From Kiloniellales bacterium (GTDB lineage Bacteria; Pseudomonadota; Alphaproteobacteria; Kiloniellales; JAKSDN01): DNA of 56,953 nt. The position numbers and the translations under genes are program-made. Under the pieces are notes generated by a model. It ran no database searches, was not told the DNA's origin, and worked only from the letters and a program-made list of their open reading frames with translations. The stretch lies in NCBI GenBank assembly GCA_028280455.1, contig JANQLT010000222.1:1-56953 (forward strand), written 5' to 3'. Each line of letters starts with the position of its first letter. Positions within the stretch are counted from its first letter, which is position 1. Shown in pieces: positions 34,268 to 43,763 of the stretch.

Positions 34268-35659
34268 TTACGAGGCCGCGGCGAAGCGGCCGATCCCGCC
34301 GTTCCGGGCCACCCGCTCGTCCTTGAGCTGCTCGGCGATCAGGAAAGCCAGCTCCAGCGCCTGGCTGGCGTTCAGCCTGGGATCGCAGTGCGTATGGTAG
34401 CGGTCGCCCAAGCGGGTCTCGTCGATCGCCTGCGCGCCGCCGATGCACTCGGTCACGTCCTGGCCGGTCATCTCGATGTGAACGCCGCCGGCGTGCGTGC
34501 CTTCGGCGCGGTGGACGGCGAAGAAGTTGCGGACCTCGGCGAGGATCCGGTCGAAGGGCCGGGTCTTGTAGCCCGTCGAGGACTTGATCGTGTTGCCGTG
34601 CATCGGGTCGCAGGACCAGACGACCTTGAGGCCCTCGCGCTTGACGGCCCGCACCAGGGGCGGCAGGCCGGTCTCGACGCCGTCGGCGCCCATGCGGCTG
34701 ATCAGCGTCAGGCGGCCCGGCAGGTTCTCCGGGTTGAGCGTCTCGATCAGCCGCAGCATGTCGTCGACCTCGAGGCTCGGCCCGCACTTGAAGCCGATGG
34801 GGTTCTGCACCCCGCGCAGGAACTCGACATGCGCACCGTCGATCTGGCGGGTGCGGTCGCCGATCCAGAGCAGATGCGCGGAGCAGTCGTACCACTCGCC
34901 GGTCAGGCTATCGACGCGGGTCAGCGGCTCCTCGTAGTGCAGCAGGAGCGCTTCGTGCGAGGTGTAGAAATCCGTCTCGCGGAGCTGCGGGATCTTGTCC
35001 GGCGAGAGGCCGCAGGCCCGCATGAAGTTCAGGCATTCGTCGATGCGGCCGGCCAGCTCCTCGTAGCGGGCCCCCTGGGCGCCGTCGAAGGCGAACTCCA
35101 GGTTCCACTGATGCACTTTCTCCAGGTTGGCGAAGCCGCCCTGGGCGAAGGCGCGCAGCAGGTTCAGGGTCGCGGCCGCCTGGTAGTAGGCGCGCACCAG
35201 GCGCCCCGGATCGGGCACCCGGGCCGCCTCTTCGAAGTCGATGGCATTGATGATGTCGCCGCGGTAGCTCGGCAGCTCGACGCCATCCTGGGTCTCGGTC
35301 GGCGCCGAGCGGGGCTTGGCGAACTGACCGGCCATGCGGCCCACCTTGACCACCGGACAGGCGGCGCCGAAGGTCAGCACGATCGCCATCTGCAGCAGGA
35401 CCTTGAAGGTGTCCCGGATGTTGTTGGGGTGGAACTCGGCGAAGGATTCCGCACAGTCGCCGCCCTGCAGCAGGAAGGCCCTGCCTTCGGCCACCTGGCC
35501 TAGCTGCTCCTTCAGGCGGCGCGCCTCGCCGGCGAAGACCAGCGGCGGCGCCTCGGCCAAGGTCCGCTCGGCGGCGGCCAAGTCCTGCTCGTTCTCGTAG
35601 GTCGGCAACTGCCGGATCGGCAGCTCCCGCCAGCCCCCAGGGCTCCACTGCGCACTCAT
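34268..35659 (-). CDS. 3-deoxy-7-phosphoheptulonate synthase, class II
   Basis: 463 residues, typical of the plant-like class II DAHP synthases. Metal and substrate residues are recognisable: C69 in [11 protein letters not shown], and later [35 protein letters not shown] and [18 protein letters not shown] (partial). It condenses phosphoenolpyruvate with erythrose-4-phosphate, opening the shikimate pathway. Start is supported by the family N-terminus W-S-P-G-G-W-R. Confidence 0.94.
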   Translation of the reverse strand: MSAQWSPGGWRELPIRQLPTYENEQDLAAAERTLAEAPPLVFAGEARRLKEQLGQVAEGRAFLLQGGDCAESFAEFHPNNIRDTFKVLLQMAIVLTFGAACPVVKVGRMAGQFAKPRSAPTETQDGVELPSYRGDIINAIDFEEAARVPDPGRLVRAYYQAAATLNLLRAFAQGGFANLEKVHQWNLEFAFDGAQGARYEELAGRIDECLNFMRACGLSPDKIPQLRETDFYTSHEALLLHYEEPLTRVDSLTGEWYDCSAHLLWIGDRTRQIDGAHVEFLRGVQNPIGFKCGPSLEVDDMLRLIETLNPENLPGRLTLISRMGADGVETGLPPLVRAVKREGLKVVWSCDPMHGNTIKSSTGYKTRPFDRILAEVRNFFAVHRAEGTHAGGVHIEMTGQDVTECIGGAQAIDETRLGDRYHTHCDPRLNASQALELAFLIAEQLKDERVARNGGIGRFAAAS

Positions 35660-35886
35660 GGCTTTCCTCGTTCTCGATCTGTCCTGCGCGGCGCCAGGTT
35701 GTAGCGCCGCCGCGCCGGTATTTCCAGGCGCAATCCCCCAGCGTCACCCGATTGTAGCGCGGCCGGGCCGCCACGGGCCGGGAAGCGGCACGGCCCGCGG
35801 GCGCCGCGCCCTGCCGCGTTTCACTATTTCTTCAGGCCGATGAGTAACACTCTGTATGACTTAAGATATATTTACCTGAGCGGAAG
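35660..35886. other. Divergent intergenic region with near-CtrA motif
   Basis: 227 bases between the DAHP synthase gene and the GGDEF-EAL gene. GC-rich at the left, AT-rich at 35820-35880. TTAA-N7-TTAC at 35861-35875 is one base short of a CtrA box and lies 11 bases before the ATG, so it could only act as a blocking site; this may be chance. Confidence 0.4.
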
Positions 35887-37566
35887 ATGCCCGAGAAGAG
35901 CGACGATCGAGGGTCCGTGACACAGGCCCAGTCCCGGAGGGTCGGCATCGACTTGGCGATCGCCGCGGCCCTCACCTTCGGATCCTTCATAGCCTGCGCC
36001 ACGACGGACGCCTTCGAGACCTTCCAGGAAGTCAGCCGCGACTACGAGTACCTGGAGCTGGACGAGGCCCTGATCGCCCTGCTCTCGCTCGGCCTGGGCG
36101 CCATCTTCTTCGCCCTGCGCCGCCTGCAGGACCAGCGCCGCGAGATGGTCAGCCGCATCGACGCCGAGGCCCGCTCGGCCCGCCTGGCCATGCACGACGA
36201 CCTGACCGGCCTGCCCAACCGCCGTCTGTTCCGCGACCGGCTCCGCACCGCCATCGAGCGCGTCTCGCGCTACGACGAGATGATCGCCGTCATGGTCCTG
36301 GACATCGACCGCTTCAAGCCGGTCAACGACCTGCATGGCCATGGCGCCGGCGACCGGCTCCTGGTCACGATCTCGGAGCGCTTCACGCGCGTGCTGCGCA
36401 AGCACGATACCCTGGCGCGGGTCGGCGGCGACGAGTTCACCATCTGCCAAGTGGCCTTGGGGTCTCGAAGCGATGCCGTCTCGGTGGCCGAGCGGCTGGT
36501 GAAGGCGCTCGAGGGACCGATCGAGATCGACGGCAAGTCGCTGATCGTCGGCGTCAGCATCGGCGTCTGCCTCGGCAACGCGGAGATTCGCGATCCCAAC
36601 GAGCTGATCCGCCGGGCCAGCGTCGCCCTGCGCAAGGCCAAGAAGCGGAGCGGCTCCGGCTACTACTTCTACGACCAGCAGCTGGACGTCTCGCTGGCGC
36701 TGCGGGCGACTCTCGAGCGCGAGCTGCGGGGTGCCATCGAAGCCGCCGAGATCGTGCCGCACTATCAGCCGATCATCGATCTCGCCAGCGGCAAGATCAT
36801 CTGCTTCGAGGCCCTCGCGCGCTGGCACAGCGCGACCCGCGGCTTCGTCTCGCCGGAGGACTTCATAGCGGTGGCCGAGGACAGCAACCAGATCATGGAG
36901 CTGTCGGAGCTGATGCTCCGCCAGGCCTGCCGCGACGCCAAGAGCTGGCCCGAGGACATCCTGCTCTCGATCAACATCTCGCCGCTGCAGTTCCGGGACA
37001 ATCGGCTGGACGAGGAGATCCTCGCGATCCTCGACTCCGAGGGCTTCCCGCCGGAGCGCCTGGAGGTGGAGGTCACCGAGAACGCCCTGGTCGAGGACCC
37101 GGACCTGGCCGACCGGATCCTCATGAGCCTCAAGGCCCGGGGCGTGCGGACCTCGCTGGACGACTTCGGCACGGGCCATTCGAGCCTGGTCCGGCTGCGC
37201 GACCTGGCCTTCGACAAGATCAAGATCGACCGATCCTTCGTCTCCGACCTGACCGGCAACAGCCAGAACGCGGCGATCGTCGAGGCCGTGCTGGCGATGG
37301 GCAACAGCCTCGGGCTGCCGACGGCGGCGGAGGGCATCGAGGACGACACCCACCTCGAGACCCTGCGGGAGAAGGGCTGCGTGCTCGGCCAGGGCTACCA
37401 CTTCAGCCGCCCGGTGCCGGCCGCGGACGTCGGCCGCCTGATCACCGAGATTCCCGAAAAGCTCCGGAAGGCCGCCCGGGACAAGGCGGCAGGGGACGAG
37501 ACCGGGGGGACCAAAGCCGAGCAATCCCCGCCCGGGGCCAAGCCCGACAAGCCGCAGGCGGCCTGA
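35887..37566 (+). CDS. Membrane GGDEF-EAL cyclic-di-GMP protein
   Basis: 559 residues with two N-terminal membrane segments (about 20-38 and 61-78) enclosing a short outside loop, then GGDEF (motif 180-184, RxxD site RKHD 171-174) and EAL (motif 308-310; DDFGTG 425-430; AAEGIED near 480). Both catalytic motifs are intact, so synthesis and hydrolysis are both possible and the net direction cannot be told. The tail (about 530-559) is Lys/Pro/Ala-rich and disordered. Single gene, no partner sensor. Confidence 0.92.
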   Translation: MPEKSDDRGSVTQAQSRRVGIDLAIAAALTFGSFIACATTDAFETFQEVSRDYEYLELDEALIALLSLGLGAIFFALRRLQDQRREMVSRIDAEARSARLAMHDDLTGLPNRRLFRDRLRTAIERVSRYDEMIAVMVLDIDRFKPVNDLHGHGAGDRLLVTISERFTRVLRKHDTLARVGGDEFTICQVALGSRSDAVSVAERLVKALEGPIEIDGKSLIVGVSIGVCLGNAEIRDPNELIRRASVALRKAKKRSGSGYYFYDQQLDVSLALRATLERELRGAIEAAEIVPHYQPIIDLASGKIICFEALARWHSATRGFVSPEDFIAVAEDSNQIMELSELMLRQACRDAKSWPEDILLSINISPLQFRDNRLDEEILAILDSEGFPPERLEVEVTENALVEDPDLADRILMSLKARGVRTSLDDFGTGHSSLVRLRDLAFDKIKIDRSFVSDLTGNSQNAAIVEAVLAMGNSLGLPTAAEGIEDDTHLETLREKGCVLGQGYHFSRPVPAADVGRLITEIPEKLRKAARDKAAGDETGGTKAEQSPPGAKPDKPQAA

Positions 37567-37640
37567 GCCGGAAGCGGGATCGACCTTAAGCAGTAGGTCG
37601 TCTAACCTGCAGCGAGTACGTCGGACGGGGGGGCCCGGAC

Positions 37641-39023
37641 ATGCAGATGGACCGGCGGGGGCTGGCGCTGAGCACAACGAGCGCTTCGGCCGCGACCGCT
37701 TACAACAGGGCCATAGACCGCTACTTCGAGTACCGCCTCGACACCCTGAAGCACGTCAAGGCGGCGCTGGAGGCGGATCCCGACTTCGTCATGGCGCACT
37801 GCCTGAAGGGCTACCTCTTCATGCTGTTCGCCAGCACGGCCGTGCTCGACAAGGCACAGGCCGCGCACGACACCTGCAGGGCGCGCCTGGAGGCGGCCAA
37901 TGCCCGCGAGGCCACCCACGTCGAGGCCCTCGGCGCCTGGATCGGCGGCGACGTCGAGCGCACGCTGCAGATCTGGGACCGCATCGTCGTCGAGCATCCG
38001 CTCGACCTGCTGGCCGTTCGCCTGCAGCATTTCGCGCTCTTCTGGCTCGGCCGCTCGCACGCGCTCTGCGGCTCGGTGGCGCGCGTCGTCTCGGCCTGGG
38101 ACGAGAGCCTGCCCGGCTACGGCAACGTGCTCGGCATGCTGGCCTTCGGTCTGGAGGAATGCGGCGAGTATGCCGCCGCGGAAGCCCATGGCCGGCGCGC
38201 CATGGCCGACAACGCCGAGGACCTCTGGGCCCTGCACGCCGTCGCCCACGTGCTGGAGATGCAGGGCCGCCGGCGCGAGGGCCTGATCTGGCTGGAGTAC
38301 CCGGCCGACCAGTGGGACGACCGCAATCCCTTCCGCGGCCATCTCTGGTGGCACCGGGCGCTCTTCGCCTTGGAGCTGGGTCAGTACGACCAGGTCCTGG
38401 CGCTCTACGACCGCTCGGTGCAGAGCGACGACTTCCAGTTCTATCTCGATGTCCAGAACGCCGCCTCGCTGCTGCTGCGCTTGGAGTTCCAGGGCCGGGA
38501 CGTGGCCGAGCGCTGGAAGCCGCTGGCCGAGCACGCCGAGGCGGCGCTCGACGATCACGTGCTCTACTTCACCGACCTGCACAACGTCATGGCCCTGGCG
38601 CGCGACGGCCGCGGCGAGGCGGCCGAGCGCCTGCTGGCCTCGCTCCGGCGCCAGGCCGCGCAGCGCGGCGGCGAGGCGCCCGAGACCGTGGCGCGGATCA
38701 TCGAGCCGGCGGCGCGCGCCCTCCTGGCCCATGCCGAGGGCCGGCACGCCGCCGCCGTCGAGCTGCTGCTGCCGATCCGCTACCGCCTGGCGCCGATGGG
38801 CGCCTCCCATGCCCAGCGCGACATCTTCGCCCAGCTCCTGCTCGAGTGCGCCATCGAGAGCGAGCAGTGGAGCCTGGCGCGCAGCCTGGTCGGCGAGCGC
38901 CTGACCTGGGGCAAGGACGGCATGGGCACCTGGCTGAAGTTCGCCCAGGTGCTCGACGGCCTCGGCGACGGCGCCGGCGCCAGCAACGCCCGCACCCGCG
39001 CCGCGGAGATCGCCACGGCTTAG
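37641..39023 (+). CDS. TTC38-like tetratricopeptide-repeat protein
   Basis: 460 residues, almost entirely helical TPR-like repeats with no signal peptide. Features shared with the TTC38 family, which spans bacteria to animals, are the N-terminal YNRAIDRYFEYR, DFVMAHCLKGYLFML, LPGYGNVLGMLAFGLEECG (partial), DLWALHAVAHVLEMQGR and HLWWHRALFALELG. Function is unknown; TPR scaffolds bind other proteins. The start ATG at 37641 lies 74 bases after the GGDEF-EAL gene on the same strand. Confidence 0.85.
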   Translation: MQMDRRGLALSTTSASAATAYNRAIDRYFEYRLDTLKHVKAALEADPDFVMAHCLKGYLFMLFASTAVLDKAQAAHDTCRARLEAANAREATHVEALGAWIGGDVERTLQIWDRIVVEHPLDLLAVRLQHFALFWLGRSHALCGSVARVVSAWDESLPGYGNVLGMLAFGLEECGEYAAAEAHGRRAMADNAEDLWALHAVAHVLEMQGRRREGLIWLEYPADQWDDRNPFRGHLWWHRALFALELGQYDQVLALYDRSVQSDDFQFYLDVQNAASLLLRLEFQGRDVAERWKPLAEHAEAALDDHVLYFTDLHNVMALARDGRGEAAERLLASLRRQAAQRGGEAPETVARIIEPAARALLAHAEGRHAAAVELLLPIRYRLAPMGASHAQRDIFAQLLLECAIESEQWSLARSLVGERLTWGKDGMGTWLKFAQVLDGLGDGAGASNARTRAAEIATA

Positions 39024-39075
39024 GGCATTGCTTGCTTGCGCGGACTCGGCAGCATTGCAGTCGCCGTCGACATGG

Positions 39076-39228
39076 AAACGAACCGCCCCCTCACCCAGCT
39101 CCGGCTAGGCTCGGCTTCGCCTCACCAAGCCTGCGCATCCCTCTCCCCCGTCGGGGGAGAGGGCTGTGGAGGCTTAGCGAAGCCGGAGGCTGAGCTTAGC
39201 CGGAGCTGGGTGAGGGGGCGGTTCGTTT
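39076..39228. repeat. Palindromic repeat, family B, long copy
   Basis: Arms 39076-39107 and 39197-39228 are 32-base perfect inverted copies. Between them sits a second perfect hairpin, CCCTCTCCCCC (39139-39149) with GGGGGAGAGGG (39153-39163), three-base loop. The repeat fills most of the 238-base gap between the TPR gene and the DUF2461 gene, which converge on it. A shorter relative lies at 47520-47613. Confidence 0.92.
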
Positions 39229-39261
39229 TCGGCCGTCGATGCCGCCTAAGCCAGTAGTGCT

Positions 39262-39957
39262 CTAGAACTCAGCCCCCACCGCCGCCGTCAGGAAGCGCAT
39301 CGTCGGCGCGGCGGCCTTGAAGGTCGTCTCGACCTCTTTGACGAAGCTCTTGTCTTGGGCCGCGGCCGGCGCGACCTCGCGCATCAGGAAGAAGGTCTGG
39401 CGCTTGATGTCCTCGATGTACGGGTGCTCGGGGTCGAAGCCGCGCGGCGGGCGGGTCAGGCCGTCGCCGTGGATGCCGCCGAACAGGCTCCGGACCTTGC
39501 GGTCCTCGATCAGCTTGCCCCAGTCCTTCGGCTTGTCGGCGATGGCCTCGCGGATCTTCTTCAGCTCCGGGCTCGGCGGCTTCCAGATGCCGCCGCCGAA
39601 CAGCACCTTGTCCGGCTGCAGGTGGACGTAGAAGCCGGGCGCGTGGGCGTCCTTGCCGCGCTCGTGGCGGAACTGGCAGGCGCCGTGCTCCTTGTAGGGC
39701 TTGCCGCCCCGAGCGAAGCGCATGTCGCGGTAGATCCGGAAGATCGAGCCGCCCCGGGGCCGCGGGTCGGCCACGTAGTGCGGCGAGATCTTGGCCAGGC
39801 GCGGCGCCATGGCCGAGACGAAGGCCGAGAGCGGCAGCAGCACCTCGCGCTCGTAGCGCGCCTTGTTGGCCTGGAACCACTCGCGGCTGTTGTCCGCGAT
39901 CAGCTCCTCGAAGAAGCGGAAGAAGGCGGGCGAGAAGCCCTCGAAATCGTCGCTCAT
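39262..39957 (-). CDS. DUF2461 (TIGR02453) family protein
   Basis: 231 residues, soluble. The family pattern is plain: FFEELIADNSREWFQANKAR, RIYRDMRFARGGKPYKEH (each partial), FRHERGKDAHAPGFYVHLQPD, and GGGIWKPPSPELKKIREAI. The biochemical role of the family is unknown. The ATG at 39957 matches the family start (F-x-G-F-S-P). It begins 13 bases after the stop of the dimethylformamidase-like gene, so the two are probably in one operon. Confidence 0.88.
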   Translation of the reverse strand: MSDDFEGFSPAFFRFFEELIADNSREWFQANKARYEREVLLPLSAFVSAMAPRLAKISPHYVADPRPRGGSIFRIYRDMRFARGGKPYKEHGACQFRHERGKDAHAPGFYVHLQPDKVLFGGGIWKPPSPELKKIREAIADKPKDWGKLIEDRKVRSLFGGIHGDGLTRPPRGFDPEHPYIEDIKRQTFFLMREVAPAAAQDKSFVKEVETTFKAAAPTMRFLTAAVGAEF

Positions 39958-39970
39958 GCGCACCCCCGGA

Positions 39971-41593
39971 TCAGGCCTGGAGGAAGCGGTCGAGCACGTT
40001 GCGGGTGATGCGCTCGACCGTGACGTCGCGGGCCTTGAGGCCCGCCACCCATTCGCAGGTGCCCGCATGCACGACCTCGCCGGCGCCTCGCCGGAAGACG
40101 ACGAGCATGCCGGAGCCCCGCGACACCCGGTCCAGCGTCTCGGGTGTCACCTCACCGTAAAGCACCTGCGCCTTGAAGTGGGCATCCATGTTGCCGATGA
40201 AGAGATCGGTGCCGGGGTTGCCGTGGTCCGCCTCGCCGGTGACCGCCAGGCCCATGGCCAGGATCTCCAGGCCCTCGGGCTCGCCGTCGGCGCCGGTCGG
40301 ATGGGGCAGGCCCTCGCGGACCACGTAGTCCAGGCCGTCGACCTCGTAGCCGAAGATCCGCGCCGCGCCGCCGAAGACATCGCCGTAGTAGAGGTCCGTG
40401 CCGGCGAAGAGCCAATGGTCGGGCCGGTAGACGGTGAAGCCGCCGGGCCCGCGCGGCACGCAGCCGCCCCAGCCGGCGTAGACGCCGCGCAGCGCCGTCA
40501 GGCCGAAGGTCGCGGCGCCCGGCCGGCCGACCGGCTCGGCCTCCCAGCAGCTCGTGGTCAGGTGCCGCTGCTCCGTGTCGCGCAGGGGGTCTTCGGCCTC
40601 CGCCCGGTACTTGTAGCAGACCTGCCGGCGGCCTTCGTCTTCCAGGCGGATCTGCCAGAGGAAGTTGCCGGCGAAGCGGGCGACCCGGCCGCCGCCCTCG
40701 ACGTAGCGGTCGACCGCGTCGCGCATCGGCCAGGACCAGTATTCGTCGTGGCCGACGAAGATCACGCCCTTGGTGCCCGCGAGCAGCTCGGGCCGGTAGT
40801 GCAGGTCGTGCTGGCTGATCAGGTCGACCCGGTAGCCGGCCGCCTCGGCCCAGCGCAGGAAGTGCCGGTCGTAGCTGGCCCAGCCGGCCGAGGCGTACTT
40901 CTTGCTGAAGCCGTTGGCGTAGGCCCATTCCATGTGCGGGTAGCGCGGCGCGGCGCCGATCGGCGGCGGCGTCTGCAGCGCGACCCGCGGCGCGCCCTCG
41001 GGCAGCCAGGCGAAGCCGCGGCTCATCGGCCGCTCGGTGCTGACGACGGGCGCGAAGTCCCGACCTTCGGGACCGCTGGTGCCCTCGTAGTGGTTGGAGC
41101 CGCCCCAGTCGTTGTAGGCGGTCCAGGTGCAGCTCGAGGCGACCATCAGCAGCGGCGCCCGCGGACCCGTCGCGGCCGGCCGGACGACGAAGACATGCTG
41201 CTGAACGGCCTCGGCGCCGCTGTCGTCGCCCGTGCGCACTGTCGCCAGGTAGCCGCCCGACCGCCAGTCGGCCGGCACGGTTAGCTCGAAGGCGACCGGC
41301 CAGCCGCAGCCGACGACCGAGCAGTCGGCCGGCGTCGGATGCCAAGCGGCGCTCAGCCCTCGCCGCTCGAAGACGGTCTCGAGAGTCGCGCCGTCGCGCT
41401 GGATCTTCAGGTCGAAGCGCGGCGCCGCGCTGCTGACATGCAGCCGGATCGTCTCGCCCGGGGCGTAGGACAGGCGGTCGCTATAGCACCAGATCTCCGG
41501 GCCCTCGGGATCGACGCTCGGCCGCTCGTAGAAGTTCTCGTGGATGGCCGAGGGCCAAGGCGATCGGGTGCTGGCGCCGCGTCTGGGATGCAT
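39971..41593 (-). CDS. N,N-dimethylformamidase large-subunit-like protein
   Basis: 540 residues. The N-terminal beta-rich region (CYSDRLSYAPGETIRLHVSS) resembles the galactose-binding/beta-sandwich part, and the C-terminal two-thirds (SSCTWTAYNDWGGSNHYEGT, VIFVGHDEYWSWPMRDAVDR, RVARFAGNFLWQIRLEDEG, partial) the core of the dimethylformamidase beta-subunit family, which holds an iron centre and hydrolyses small amides. No small alpha subunit gene is adjacent, so it may be a monomeric relative with a different substrate. It sits between a phosphonate-monoester-hydrolase-like gene (88 bases upstream) and DUF2461. Confidence 0.78.
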   Translation of the reverse strand: MHPRRGASTRSPWPSAIHENFYERPSVDPEGPEIWCYSDRLSYAPGETIRLHVSSAAPRFDLKIQRDGATLETVFERRGLSAAWHPTPADCSVVGCGWPVAFELTVPADWRSGGYLATVRTGDDSGAEAVQQHVFVVRPAATGPRAPLLMVASSCTWTAYNDWGGSNHYEGTSGPEGRDFAPVVSTERPMSRGFAWLPEGAPRVALQTPPPIGAAPRYPHMEWAYANGFSKKYASAGWASYDRHFLRWAEAAGYRVDLISQHDLHYRPELLAGTKGVIFVGHDEYWSWPMRDAVDRYVEGGGRVARFAGNFLWQIRLEDEGRRQVCYKYRAEAEDPLRDTEQRHLTTSCWEAEPVGRPGAATFGLTALRGVYAGWGGCVPRGPGGFTVYRPDHWLFAGTDLYYGDVFGGAARIFGYEVDGLDYVVREGLPHPTGADGEPEGLEILAMGLAVTGEADHGNPGTDLFIGNMDAHFKAQVLYGEVTPETLDRVSRGSGMLVVFRRGAGEVVHAGTCEWVAGLKARDVTVERITRNVLDRFLQA

Positions 41594-41681
41594 GACGGGT
41601 CCGGGGAAAGCTCGGGGCGGGCCGTGACTCTCCCCCCGGAACGGCCGCCCTGTCGAGGGCTTTTCGCCGCTCCGGCGACGA

Positions 41682-43229
41682 TCAGGCGATGGCCCGCAGG
41701 CCCTTGCTGGTGACCAGGTGGTGGGTCAGCACCTTCTCCTCGTGAGTCATGCGCCAGGACAGCATCTTCTGGGCACAGTCCAGCAGGATGTCCCGGTGGC
41801 CCGGGTCGCCCGCCAGGTCGCGCATCTCGTCCGGGTCCTCCTGCAGGTCGAAGAGCAGCGGCGGCAGCGCGGCGAAGTGGACGTACTTGTAGCGCTCGCC
41901 GCGCAGGACGTTCAGCACGCAGTCCTCCCGCCCCAAATCGAAGCCGGCGGCGCGCAGCTCCTCGAGCCGGTCGCGGAAATCGAACTGCCAGTGGGCCTCC
42001 CGGCGCCAGCCGCCCGGCGACTCGCCGTGGCAGAAGGGCAGCAGCGAGCGCCCGTCGCACTGCGCCGGCACCTCGAGCCCGAGCCAGTCGAGGATCGTCG
42101 GCATGATGTCGACCGCCTCGGTAAAGGCCTCGACATGACGGCCCCGCCCGGCCTTGGCCTCGCGGCGCGGGTCGCAGACGATCAGCGGGATGTGGAAGGA
42201 CTGCTCGAAGTAGCCGTACTTGGCGAACAGCCAGTGGTCGCCGAGCTGCTCGCCGTGGTCGGTGGTGAAGACGATCATGGTCGTGTCGAGCTGGTCCAGC
42301 TCTTCGAGGCGGGCGACCAGCCGGCCGAAGTGATGGTCGATCTCGCTCTGCATGGCGTAGTAGGTGGCGCGGACCTGGCGCAGGTGGGCGTCGCTCAGCT
42401 TGACCATGTCGCGCGGGTTCTGGCCGATGGTCGGCGGCGTGCAGATCTGGTTGTAGATGTACCAGTCGAGCCAGGGGTGCTGCGCGCCCTCCTCCGCCGG
42501 GCTCGGCGCGCGGCGCGGCGGCGGCACCTCGTCGGGGTCGTAGAGCGTGTGATAGGGCTCGGGCACGATGAAGGGCGGATGCGGCGCCAGGTAGGAGATG
42601 TGCATGAACCAGGGCGTGTCGCCGCGCACCGACATGTAGCGGAGCGCCTCGTCGGTCAGGAAGGCCGCGTTGCTGTGCTCGGCCTTGTAGACCGCCGGCG
42701 CGAAGGTCGAGCCGCGCTCCTCGGCGCCGGGGAAGTCCGGCTTGGGCAGGAAGACCTCGTCGCCGTCGATCGGCACGTCGTAGCCCAAGGCCCTGAGGTA
42801 GGCGATCCAGGGCCGCTGCTCCCCGTCGAGATGGACCAGCGGGGTCATGCCCGGGAGGATCCCCTCGTAGCTGCGCAGGGCCGGATCGCCCGGGTGGTGC
42901 AGGCGCGGGTCGGGCGTGGCGTCGGTGTAGCCGAGCAGCACCGGGTCGTAGCCGGCCTTGCGGGCCTCCATGGCGACGTTGCTGTGCCGGGCGTCCAGCG
43001 GCGTGCCGTTCACCACGCAGCGGTGGTTGTGCTGGTAGAGGCCGGTGTAGAGGCTGGCCCGGCCCGGCGCGCAGGGCGTCGCCTGGGTGTAGTGCGCCGT
43101 GAAGAGCGTGCCCCGCTCGACCAGGCGGTCCAGGTTCGGCGTCTTGAGGCAGGGGTGGCCGAGCGCCGAGAGGCAATCGGCGCGCCACTGGTCAGCGGTG
43201 ATGAACAGGACGTTCGCGGGTTTGGTCAC
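41682..43229 (-). CDS. Sulfatase-superfamily hydrolase, phosphonate monoester hydrolase-like
   Basis: 515 residues. The formylglycine motif C-x-P-x-R is present as CAPGR (C53-R57), so Cys53 should be converted to formylglycine by a maturase. The metal site includes TADQWRAD and TDHGEQLGDH. The whole length, including LYQHNHRCVVNGTPLDARH, YDPVLLGYTDATPDPR, HFAALPPLLFDLQEDP and AQKMLSWRMTHEEKVLTHH, closely follows rhizobial and Burkholderia phosphonate monoester hydrolases, which also cleave sulfate and phosphate esters. No signal peptide, so cytoplasmic. First gene of the cluster with the amidase-like gene and DUF2461. Confidence 0.87.
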   Translation of the reverse strand: MTKPANVLFITADQWRADCLSALGHPCLKTPNLDRLVERGTLFTAHYTQATPCAPGRASLYTGLYQHNHRCVVNGTPLDARHSNVAMEARKAGYDPVLLGYTDATPDPRLHHPGDPALRSYEGILPGMTPLVHLDGEQRPWIAYLRALGYDVPIDGDEVFLPKPDFPGAEERGSTFAPAVYKAEHSNAAFLTDEALRYMSVRGDTPWFMHISYLAPHPPFIVPEPYHTLYDPDEVPPPRRAPSPAEEGAQHPWLDWYIYNQICTPPTIGQNPRDMVKLSDAHLRQVRATYYAMQSEIDHHFGRLVARLEELDQLDTTMIVFTTDHGEQLGDHWLFAKYGYFEQSFHIPLIVCDPRREAKAGRGRHVEAFTEAVDIMPTILDWLGLEVPAQCDGRSLLPFCHGESPGGWRREAHWQFDFRDRLEELRAAGFDLGREDCVLNVLRGERYKYVHFAALPPLLFDLQEDPDEMRDLAGDPGHRDILLDCAQKMLSWRMTHEEKVLTHHLVTSKGLRAIA

Positions 43230-43373
43230 GGCCCCCTCCCTTGTCTGCCCGGGCGGCGCCCGAAGCAGCGCACAACTGCAGGATCAGACGTCTCCTAGCA
43301 ACCAACTATTGCAGAGAAAAGGAGCCGGACCGCAGGCACCCGGCCCCGCGATCCGGCGAGGCCGTCCCGCGCG

Positions 43374-43763
43374 TCAGGCCGAGGCGCCGGCGCGCGCCGA
43401 GTCGGCGGGCTCGATGGGAATCTGCAGGCCGAGATAGTTGACGATCACGCCGTCGTCGTCGAACAGGGGCCGAAGCCTGAGGCGGTTCCAGAAGGGCGCG
43501 GCCTGCTTCGTGTAATTGAGCAGCTCGACCTCGATCCACTCGCCGCGGCGGATCGCCTCGCTGACGGCCCGCACGGTCTCGCGGTCGGTCCCCGGGCCCT
43601 GCAGGAAGCGGCAGTTCCGGCCGAGCACCTCCTCCTGCCGGTAGCCGGTCAGCCGCAGGAAGGCCTCGTTGGCGAAGACGATGGGATTGTCGGCCCGTTG
43701 CGCGTCGGTGATGAGGAGCGAGTAGTCTTGCGCATCGCCGAGGTGATCGCCCGCAATCATCAT
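43374..43763 (-). CDS. Short LOV-domain photoreceptor
   Basis: 129 residues consisting of one PAS/LOV domain and a short tail. The flavin-adduct motif is canonical: GRNCRFLQG with C51. Other LOV positions agree: NPIVFANEAFLRLTGY, ELLNYTKQAAPFWNRLRLRP and VNYLGLQ. No kinase, cyclase or DNA-binding output is fused, as in the short LOV proteins of Pseudomonas and Rhodobacter. The ATG at 43763 is preceded by GGGAGC; the longer frame to 43910 adds unrelated sequence. Single gene; the partner that reads the light signal is not adjacent. Confidence 0.88.
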   Translation of the reverse strand: MMIAGDHLGDAQDYSLLITDAQRADNPIVFANEAFLRLTGYRQEEVLGRNCRFLQGPGTDRETVRAVSEAIRRGEWIEVELLNYTKQAAPFWNRLRLRPLFDDDGVIVNYLGLQIPIEPADSARAGASA

